From Bog-756 sp963730685 (GTDB lineage Bacteria; Actinomycetota; Acidimicrobiia; Acidimicrobiales; RAAP-2), in the NCBI GenBank assembly GCA_963730685.1, contig CAVSSP010000003.1, positions 248,001 to 312,000 of the forward strand: a DNA stretch of 64,000 bases, in the 5' to 3' direction. Below the pieces are notes generated by a model. It saw only the letters and a list, made by a program, of their open reading frames with translations, was not told where the DNA came from and made no database searches. Position numbers and translations under genes: made by a program. Of the stretch, positions 54,976-62,149 are shown in pieces; the stretch's first letter is position 1; every line of letters starts with the position of its first letter.

Positions 54976-55061
54976 ACCGGTCGGCGCCCGAGTAGGTTTC
55001 GGACCGATATGGGGGATCCACACCGATCGTCACGGTCCACGGCTCGGCCGCTCGGGATGCG

Positions 55062-57435
55062 ATGACCGGCGCCACCGACCCGGCTTCCACCGACCCGGCC
55101 GCCGCCGACCCGGCCGCCACCGACCCGGCCGCCACCGACCCGGCCGCCGCCGACCCGGGCCCACGGTCCTGGCCGGGGGTGGGAGGCTGGGTCCGGTCCA
55201 AGGACCCGGGCTATCTGGCCGTCAAGCGGTCGGTCCGGGCGGCCGTCGTGATGCCGGCGGTGTTCGGGTTCACCCACCTCGTCTTCCCCAACCCCCAGGT
55301 GGCCTTGTTCGGGGCCTTCGGCTCGTTCGCCCTCCTGCTCCTGGTGGACTTCCCCGGCCGTCCGCGCACCAAGCTGGTGTCCTACCTGGCGCTCTTCGCC
55401 GTCGGGTCCTGCTTCGTCGTCATCGGCACGGTCGTGTCCACCGACAAGGTCGGGGCGGTGCTGGTGATGGCGGTGGTGGGGTTCTGCGTGCTCTTCGCCG
55501 GGATCGTCTCACCGCAGGCGGCCACCGGGTCGACGGCGGCGTTGCTGACCTTCGTGCTCCCGGTCGCCGTGGCCCAGCCGGCCTCGTCGGTCGGCCCGCG
55601 GCTGGTCGGCTGGGCGGTGGCCGGTGCGGTGTGCATCCCCGCGTGCCTGTTGGTGTGGCCCACTCCCTGGCACGACGATCTCCGCCGGCGCCTGTCGGCG
55701 ACCGTCTCTGCCGTCGGGCGCCTGGCCCTCGCACGGAGCCGCGACCAGGTCGCCCCGGAGGCCGAAGAGGGGGTGATGGCGGAGCTGTCGATGTTGCGAC
55801 GCCAGTACCAGGCGACGCCGTATCCACCGACCGGGGCGGCTGCCGGAGCGGTGGCCGTGGCCAAACTGGTCGGCAGGGTCGAGTGGGTGGCCGCCGAGCG
55901 CGGCGTCGGTCGGTGACGACGACCCGTCGCTCGTCCTGTCACCGGCCCGTCGGGTGGTCGGGTTGGTGGCCGAGACGCTGCAGCGGACCGCCGCCCTGAT
56001 CTGCGACGGCCACGGGCATCCCGTCGACGATCCGGCTGCGGTGGCCTCGGTCCAGGAGTCCACCCGCGACCTCGACCGGTTGATCTCGACCGAGCTCGAT
56101 GCGGAGGTGTCCAAACTCATCGAGCCGCAAGCGGTTCTGGACGCCGACGCCGATGGGCAACGGTCCGGCAGCGGGATCGCCACCGCCCTGGACCCGAGCT
56201 TCCGGGCCCGGGCCCTGGGTATCGCCACCGAGATGGTGGCCGACGCCGCACTCGAGGCCGCCGGCGCCCAGGCCGTGGGGGACCGGAGGCTCAGCCCGAC
56301 TGCCGACGTCACCCCGTCGTCGGCGTTGTGGCGCCGGCTCGTCACCCACCTCTCGCTCCGATCGGTGTGGTTCCGCAACGCCGTGCGCGGCGCGACCGGG
56401 TTGGCCCTGGCCGTGGCGATCGTCGAGATCACCGATGTCGAGCACGGCTTCTGGGTGGTGCTCGGGACGATGTCCGTGCTGCGTTCCAACGCGCTGGGCA
56501 CCGGCTCCACGGCGCTGCGGGCCGTCGGCGGCACCGCGGTCGGCTTCCTGGTGGGTTCGGCGATCATGCTCGGCGTCGCCAACCACACGGTGCTGTTGTG
56601 GGTGCTGCTCCCCCTGGCCGTGCTGATCGCAGGCGCGGCGCCGTCGATGATCTCGTTCGCCGCCGGTCAGGCCGGGTTCACCGTGGTGGTGGTCATCTTG
56701 TTCAACATCATCGACCCCACCGGCTGGAAGGTCGGTCTGACCAGGATCGAGGATGTCGCCATCGGGTGCGGGGTGAGCATCGTGGTGGGTCTCCTGTTCT
56801 GGCCCCGGGGGGCCACCGCCGCCCTCGGGCGTGCACTGGCCGATGCATTCGTCGCCAGCTCCGGTTATCTGGCCGACGCCGTGGACCACCTGACGGCCAC
56901 CCACACGGTCGACACCGAACCCGCCCAGCGGGCATCCCACCGCGCCTACCTGCGGTTGGACGATGCCTTCCGCCAGTTCGTGGCCGAGCGTGGCGCCAAG
57001 GTGGTGCCGGTCGAGACGGTCGCCCGCCTCTTCACCGGTTCGAACCGGCTCCGGCTGGCGGCGTACATCCTGGCCACGCTGCCGGCGCCGGAGACCGAGC
57101 CCGGTCAGCCCGAGTTGGAACCGGTGGCCGTGGCCGGGGCGGTCCTGCGCGACTCCTACGCCTCGAGCCACCGGTGGTACGAGGAGTTCGCCGAGCTGCT
57201 GATCGACCGGCGCGACTCACTCGACCCGCCACCGGCCCACGACGAGATCCTGAGTGACGCCCTCCTCGAGGGATTCGATGCCGCCCGCGCCCACCGACGT
57301 GGCGACCGGCTGCGGATGATGCTGCAGATGCTCTGGGCCGACGAACTGCTCGAATCCCAGCGCCAGGTGCAGGCCGACCTGGCGGGATCGGCCGACCGCT
57401 TCACCCGGCGGGGGCACAGGCGGTGGATCATCTGA
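55062..57435 (+). CDS. FUSC/aromatic-acid exporter-family membrane protein, frameshifted
   Basis: Likely efflux protein with two membrane blocks. The N-terminus is a DPAAT/DPAAAD repeat tail (residues 3-32), followed by about six helices (VMPAVFGFTHLVFPNPQVAL, VGSCFVVIGTVV) and a soluble helical region. The second block has SLRSVWFRNAVRGATGLALA, HGFWVVLGTMSVLRSNALGT and VGGTAVGFLVGSAIMLGV, characteristic of FUSC_2/ArAE proteins. A long C-terminal helical domain ends it. The frame breaks at 55908-55914, in gtcggtcggtgac: VAAERGVG is in one frame and DDDPSLVLSPARRVVG in the next. A 4-bp cggt duplication or one extra base explains it; rejoined length is about 790 residues. Confidence 0.85.
55073..55158. 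repeat. 15-bp in-frame repeats encoding DPAAT/DPAAA
   Basis: About six copies of a 15-bp unit (accgacccggccgcc and variants) at the 5' end of the FUSC gene. Because the unit is a multiple of three, copy-number change would lengthen or shorten the cytoplasmic tail without shifting frame. Confidence 0.85.
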
Positions 57436-57447
57436 GCGAGCCGGCCC

Positions 57448-58152
57448 TCAGGCCAACCTCGGCTCCGTCCGCAGGGTGCGGTCCGGCCCGGGGGCCCTCG
57501 GGTGGAGCGTGGCGGCGACGGCCCAGGGGAGATGGAAGAGCGCGTCCAGCACGAGGACGGATCCGACACCCACCCCGATCCCGCCCAGGGCATCGGTCGG
57601 GTAGTGCCAGCGAAGGACGACGACGGCGGCACAGGTGCCGACCGTGGCCACCGTTCCGACCACGGCCACCAGCGGGCGGACCATTCGCGGCACGACCAGG
57701 CTGGCGGCCGTGGCGAGCGCGGCCACGGCGGCGACCGTCCCGGAGGGGAACGACGAACCTCCGGTGAGGCCCAGATGCCGGCCGACCAGGGGCTTGGCCA
57801 GGTCCTGGACGATGAGTACGGCGATCAGCGGCGCCAGCGCGCAGGCCACGGCTCGGACCCAGTCCCGCATCAGCCCCACCACGAACACCACGGCCACGCC
57901 GACGACCAGGGCCGTGACCGAGCCGATCTTGACGAAATCGTGGGCCCACCGTGCCGACAACTCGACCGGAAGGGCCCGGTAGCCCCACACGTCGAGGCGG
58001 TTGGGCCAGGGCCGGTGGACGAATACCAGTCCGGCCAGGGCGGTGAGGCCCAGCAGCGCCGCGCCCAGGGTGAGCTGGGCGAGTGTCCACCCGGGCCGGG
58101 CGGCACGGGGTCCGGGCCTCCGTGCTCGGGTGGGTGCCGGCGCTGTCGTCAC
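57448..58152 (-). CDS. PAP2-family phosphatase (membrane)
   Basis: A 234-residue, six-helix type-2 phosphatidic acid phosphatase. The signature is seen in three parts: KPLVGRHLG (from KxxxxxxRP), the loop GGSSFPSGTVAAVAAL (PSGH, here PSGT) and VVLRWHYPTDALGG (catalytic His and Asp). The GTG at 58152 begins the hydrophilic Arg/Pro-rich tail. Such proteins dephosphorylate undecaprenyl-pyrophosphate, phosphatidate or other lipid phosphates outside the membrane. The gene converges closely on the FUSC gene. The His-to-Thr change in the PSG(H/T) motif is also found in known family members. Confidence 0.88.
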   Translation of the reverse strand: MTTAPAPTRARRPGPRAARPGWTLAQLTLGAALLGLTALAGLVFVHRPWPNRLDVWGYRALPVELSARWAHDFVKIGSVTALVVGVAVVFVVGLMRDWVRAVACALAPLIAVLIVQDLAKPLVGRHLGLTGGSSFPSGTVAAVAALATAASLVVPRMVRPLVAVVGTVATVGTCAAVVVLRWHYPTDALGGIGVGVGSVLVLDALFHLPWAVAATLHPRAPGPDRTLRTEPRLA

Positions 58153-58258
58153 GGGTGCCAGCGTACGAGCGCGCCACCGCGAAGTCAGCGCGGCCAGACC
58201 CGGCGCCACGCTCGACGTCGACGGCCCGGGCCCGCCCCGGAGGCGGCGGTCGGACACG

Positions 58259-58287
58259 TTGCACGACCCGGAGCGCAGGGGTATCGT
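58259..58287 (+). promoter_or_regulatory. sigma70-type promoter of the beta-helix gene
   Basis: TTGCAC (58259-58264) and TATCGT (58282-58287) with exactly 17 bp between them, about 60 bp upstream of the start at 58346. It is one of the better promoter matches in the window. Confidence 0.55.
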
Positions 58288-58345
58288 GACCGCCGAAGGG
58301 CAGGGTTCTCTCGGTAACGGCGGCATCGACATGCGAGGAGAAATC

Positions 58346-59653
58346 ATGCGCCTTGGAACTGCATCGGCGAAGCTCATTGCCGCGCTCGGGCTCGTCGTCG
58401 GCGGTGTGGCGGTGGCGGTGGGGCCGGCCTCGGCCGACACCGGGGCCCCCGGTCCCGCGGGGCACGCGCTGTACGTCTCGCACCAGGCGGCGGACCACGA
58501 CGGCGACCAGGACGGGTCCGGGTGCGACGATGCCCAGTACCGCACGATCGTGGGGGCGGTGACGGCCGCCCACCCCGGGGACACGGTCGTGGTGTGTCCG
58601 GGCACCTACGGCCAGGATGTCGTGGTCAACAAGCCGCTCACGCTCATCGGACATGACGCCACGATCGATGCCGCCGGTTTGAACAACGGGATCCAGGTGG
58701 TGTCCTCGAACGTCACCGTCCAGGGGTTCACGATCACCAAGGCCATCGGAGAGGGCATCCTGGTCGGCCTGGACTCACAGAGCGACCCGTCGTTCGGGTT
58801 CGTCGAGTCGAACGGGTTCCTGATCAGCCACGTCGCCGTCATCGACAATGACGTGGTGAACGACAACCAGGGGTTCTCCGGTCCGGGTGGATCGACGTCG
58901 ACCTGTGTCTACGGTGGCGACTGCGGTGGCGGCATCCACTTCAACGTGGTGTCCCATTCGACCTTGAGCGGCAACCATGTCAGTCGCAACGCGGACGGGA
59001 TCCTCCTGACCGACGACTACGGGCCGGCCTTCGACAACGTGATCGCCAACAACTGGGTTGTCGACAATGCAACCGAGTGCGGGATCACCCTGCCGTCGCA
59101 CAGCTCCGATGCGGTCACCTTCAATCCCACCACGATGCAGGTGACGGGGACCAACCCCTCCAAGGGAGGCGTCTACGACAACAAGGTGATCGACAACGTC
59201 GCCAATGACAACGGCACCGTCATCGCCACCGAGGGCCCCGGGGTCGTGACCGGTAGCGGGGCGGGTGTCGGTATCTTCGGCTCCGGCCCCGGCTCGGGCG
59301 CCTACGACAACCTGATCCAGGGCAACGAGCTGAACGGGAACGGACTGGCCGGGGTGACCATCCACGCCCACGTGCCGGGCGGTGAGGACGTGAGCGGCAA
59401 CCAGATCGTGCAGAACACCATCGGCACCAACAACATCGGGGGTGATCCCGAGGACGGGCCCGGATTCCCGAGCGACCCATTGACGACGGGGATCTCCATC
59501 TTCTCGGCCGTTGCCGCCCTCCAGATCACCATTGCCGGAAATCACATCTCGTCCAACAAGGTCGGGATCTGGTTCACCAAGTCGACGGTGACCGCGCACG
59601 GGCTGGCCAGCAACTCGTTCTCGCAGGTGACCACCCCCATCCTCGGGGCCTGA
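58346..59653 (+). CDS. secreted right-handed parallel beta-helix protein
   Basis: A 435-residue secreted protein. A signal peptide (about 1-28, cleavage near PASADTG) precedes a right-handed beta-helix with repeated short turns (NNGIQVVSSNVTVQGFTIT, VIDNDVVNDNQGFSG, LSGNHVSRNADGILL, DNKVIDNVANDNGT, LNGNGLAGVTIHAHV, GNHISSNKVGIWF). These are NosD/PbH1-type rungs, with Asn ladders. Proteins of this shape bind or degrade polysaccharides; no catalytic residues are obvious. Start ATG 58346 has AGGAG with about 5 nt spacing, and a promoter is visible. The third-position composition is slightly less GC-rich than the neighbours. Confidence 0.88.
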   Translation: MRLGTASAKLIAALGLVVGGVAVAVGPASADTGAPGPAGHALYVSHQAADHDGDQDGSGCDDAQYRTIVGAVTAAHPGDTVVVCPGTYGQDVVVNKPLTLIGHDATIDAAGLNNGIQVVSSNVTVQGFTITKAIGEGILVGLDSQSDPSFGFVESNGFLISHVAVIDNDVVNDNQGFSGPGGSTSTCVYGGDCGGGIHFNVVSHSTLSGNHVSRNADGILLTDDYGPAFDNVIANNWVVDNATECGITLPSHSSDAVTFNPTTMQVTGTNPSKGGVYDNKVIDNVANDNGTVIATEGPGVVTGSGAGVGIFGSGPGSGAYDNLIQGNELNGNGLAGVTIHAHVPGGEDVSGNQIVQNTIGTNNIGGDPEDGPGFPSDPLTTGISIFSAVAALQITIAGNHISSNKVGIWFTKSTVTAHGLASNSFSQVTTPILGA

Positions 59654-59696
59654 CGCTTCACTATCGTGGGGATGTCGCCCATCCCAGGAGGTCCCC

Positions 59697-60081
59697 ATGG
59701 AAGCCGCCGATCCGGAACGAATCGTCCGGGAGTTCTGTGACGCCGTCGGCAAGCACGACGCCGAGGCACTACGGCCGTTCTTCACCGACGATGTCGTCTA
59801 CCACAACATCCCGATGGAGCCGGCGGTGGGGATCGATGCCGCCATCGCATTCATCGACGGGATTCTTCGGGATGTGCGAGCACATGGTCATCGAGAACGT
59901 GCATGTGGCGGTCAACGGCAACGTGGTGCTCACCGAACGGATCGACACCTTCACCGTCGGGCAGATCGTGGCCCCCCTGCCCGTCATGGGGACGTTCGAA
60001 CTGCGGGACGGCAAGATCAGCGCTTGGCGGGACTACTTCGACATGGGCCAGATCACGACCATGCTGTCCGGTGAGTCCTGA
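59697..60081 (+). CDS. limonene-1,2-epoxide hydrolase-like protein, frameshifted
   Basis: About 127 residues of the LEH/SnoaL fold. All LEH catalytic-type residues are recognisable: Tyr and Asn in VVYHNIPMEPAVG, Arg-x-Asp in TERIDTFTVG and the last Asp in SAWRDYFDMG. AGGAGG lies before ATG 59697. The frame breaks at the G-run 59859-59861: IAFIDG is in one frame and FFGMCEHMVIENVHVAVNGN in the next. One G too many explains it. LEH opens epoxides by direct water attack without a covalent intermediate; the natural epoxide is not known. The CrtI-like gene converges on it 10 bp away. Confidence 0.88.
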
Positions 60082-60091
60082 GCCGCCGGCG

Positions 60092-61699
60092 CTACCCCGA
60101 GCGCGGTGGCCGCGACGCCGCCGGCTTGCCCAGGCCGGAGCGGTGCCCGCCGAGTCGAGCACGTCATAGCCGCAGTTGTAGCCGGGGATGAACGTGACGC
60201 CCGGGCCCCCGTGGCACCCGGCGCCGCAGAGGAAGAGGCCCTCGACCGGCACCGGGGCGTCGGGCCAGCCCCGAGGACCGGGCCGGAACGGGCCCATGAA
60301 CTCCGGCTGCAGCAGCCCGTGGGTGAAGTCCCCGCCGGTGCAGCCGAACATCAGCTCGTAGGTGTAGGCGGGATAGTTGAACTGGCGCTGGATCAGATCG
60401 GGGAAGTTCGGTGCCAGGCTGGCGATCTTGGCCACCATCCGCGCCGCCATCTCGTCCCGCAGTCGCGACTGCTCGGCGTGGTCGGCACCGATCGGGGCAT
60501 AGAAGCCGAAGCTGCTGGCCGAGTGCTTGCCCGGGGGGGCCAGGCTCGGGTCGCGCAACGACGGGATGGCCAGGTTGAACGACGGTGACTCGGGCACCTT
60601 CCCCCGGACACAGCCCTCGAAATCGCGCTGTTGCTGCTCGGCGGTACCGAAGAACGTCACGTTGTGGCGGAGCTCACCCTCGTTGAGCATGTCGTAGGGG
60701 GCGCGGTACTCGGGGAGGCCGTCGAGGGCGAAGTGGATCTGGAAGTAGGCGGCGCGGTGGTCGATGGCGTGGACGCGCTCGACGAATGGCGGCCGGCAGG
60801 GCCCCGGGGTCGAGCAGCTGGGTGAAGGTGGCGGTCGGATCGAGGTTGGACACCACCACCGGCGCCGTCACCACCTCGCCGTCGGGCAGCTCCACACCCC
60901 GGACCCGCCCATCGGCGGTGACCACCCGGGACACCTTGACATGGCGCCGCAGCTCGCCACCGTGCTTCTCGAACAGCGCCAGCAGGTGATCGGACATGGT
61001 GCCGATGCCGCCGCGGACCTTGGACATCGTCGCCTCGCCGGGCGAGGCCAGCGCGAACGCCAGGCAGAGTGCGCTGCCCGGCGAGTAGGGCCCCCGATAG
61101 GTGGAGTTGACGGCCAGGAAGCTGAGCATGCTCCGGACCTGGGCGTGGCGCACCCGGTCGGGCAGGAAGCGGTCGACGACGTCCATGACACTGCCGAACA
61201 GCGCCGTCCTGATGGCCTGGCGCTCCTTTTCGTTCGAGGCGCATGCCCACATGTCGTCGAGTGACTTCGGTGGCGTGCGGACGTCGAACCGCCCGATGGC
61301 CCTCGCCGGGGCCTCGGCCCAGGCGGCGACCTCGGCCATCCCGAGGACGGCCTCGAGGCCGAGGGCGTCGCTCAGGTGCTCCAGCAGGCGCTCGGGATCG
61401 CTGTACAGCAGTATCGGCGGCTGCCCCGATTCGCCGATGCTGGCCGACTGGACCTCGGGCTCGTAGATGGGGCACGAGGCGAAGCCCAGGTCGTCGAAGA
61501 TCTGGTTCGGGATGGGGAACTGGATGGACCCGGCCAACTCGAAGCGGTGGCCGCGCACCAGCTCGGTTGTCGTGGCCATCCCGCCGATGAAGTGGTTCTT
61601 CTCCAGGCACAGGACCCGCATCCCACCCCGTGCCATGACGACAGCGGCCGTGAGCCCGTTGTGCCCCGCCCCCACCACGATGGCGTCGTAGTCCGACAT
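60092..61699 (-). CDS. CrtI-like FAD-dependent oxidoreductase (phytoene desaturase-related), doubly frameshifted
   Basis: About 535 residues. The N-terminus DAIVVGAGHNGLTAAVVMAR is the FAD motif, followed by EKNHFIGGMATTTEL and GSIQFPIPNQ. The C-terminal FAD motif is GLFLCGAGCHGGPGVTFIPG. Two breaks are needed. Near 60785 LLDPGALPAA is in one frame and FVERVHAIDHRAAYFQ in the next (+1). Near 60120 the frame must shift again (-1) to reach the stop at 60092; otherwise it runs on to 59851 in antisense over the LEH gene. The second break is inference from the tidy convergent end. Members desaturate carotenoids or reduce/oxidise other polyprenyl chains; no carotenoid genes are adjacent. Confidence 0.82.
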
Positions 61700-61738
61700 G
61701 CCAGTGACCGTAGTGCACCCCGAATCGGGGGGTACGGC

Positions 61739-62003
61739 TCAGTCGCCGCCCGTGGAGACGAAGATGTCCCACACCGCGTCGACGGTGTCGCCCCGGCGGG
61801 CGGACGCATGGAGGAGCTCGCCCTCCGTCTCCGGAGCCGGCTCCAGCTGGCCCTTGAGCCAGGTCTCGGGCGGAGGATCGGTCGACTCCACGCCCGTCGT
61901 CGCGGACCAAGGCGGTCGGTGCCCCGTCGGAGAACCAGCGCGCCTGGTGGCGCCGGTACGGATCGGAGTACCACCCCTGCGCATTGTGATGTACGAATTC
62001 CAT
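61739..62003 (-). CDS. small DUF2510-like protein, frameshifted
   Basis: About 87 residues. The N-terminus HHNAQGWYSDPYRRHQARWF has the GWYxDPxxxxxxRWFxDG pattern of DUF2510 domains, which are short actinobacterial modules often at the N-terminus of membrane proteins. The frame breaks at ggg 61893-61895: ALVRDDG is in one frame and VESTDPPPETWLKGQLEP in the next. Removing one base restores a continuous protein ending IFVSTGGD. No membrane segment is seen. The start ATG 62003 is probably leaderless (TAAACT 6 nt upstream), and its promoter overlaps two 22-bp direct repeats. Function unknown. Confidence 0.65.
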
Positions 62004-62009
62004 CCCGCT

Positions 62010-62038
62010 AGTTTACCCTACGTTCACCTTAAAGTCAC
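62010..62038 (-). promoter_or_regulatory. promoter for the DUF2510-like gene
   Basis: On the minus strand GTGACT (62038-62033) and TAAACT (62015-62010) are 17 bp apart, and the -10 box is 6 nt before the ATG at 62003, so the mRNA should be leaderless. The -35 lies inside the first of two direct repeats. Confidence 0.55.
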
Positions 62039-62063
62039 TTTTCGTTCATGTTCAGGTCACTTT
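62021..62063. repeat. two direct repeats of 21 bp, 22-bp period
   Basis: cgttcaccttaaagtcactt (62021) and cgttcatgttcaggtcactt (62043), each followed by t, match at 17 of 21 positions, with identical ends CGTTCA and GTCACTTT. The 22-bp period is about two helical turns, so two proteins could bind the same DNA face. The patch is AT-rich for this genome and lies between divergent genes. Confidence 0.7.
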
Positions 62064-62137
62064 GGCCGTTTTCCCGGGCCGGTCCGCTGTCCGGGGCACC
62101 TCGCACGGCGGCGGAACCGGGTGGCACAGCCCGTGGC

Positions 62138-62143
62138 TAACTT
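62138..62143 (+). promoter_or_regulatory. -10 box of a putative leaderless helicase transcript
   Basis: TAACTT, then 6 nt, then ATG 62150; no Shine-Dalgarno is present. No clear -35 is seen. Confidence 0.4.
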
Positions 62144-62149
62144 GGCGCC

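Noticed and set aside
59851..60091. Extension of the CrtI-like protein to a stop at 59851
   Set aside because: The extra residues are low-quality, lie antisense to the conserved LEH gene, and follow the natural end of the family. A 1-bp correction gives a normal stop at 60092.
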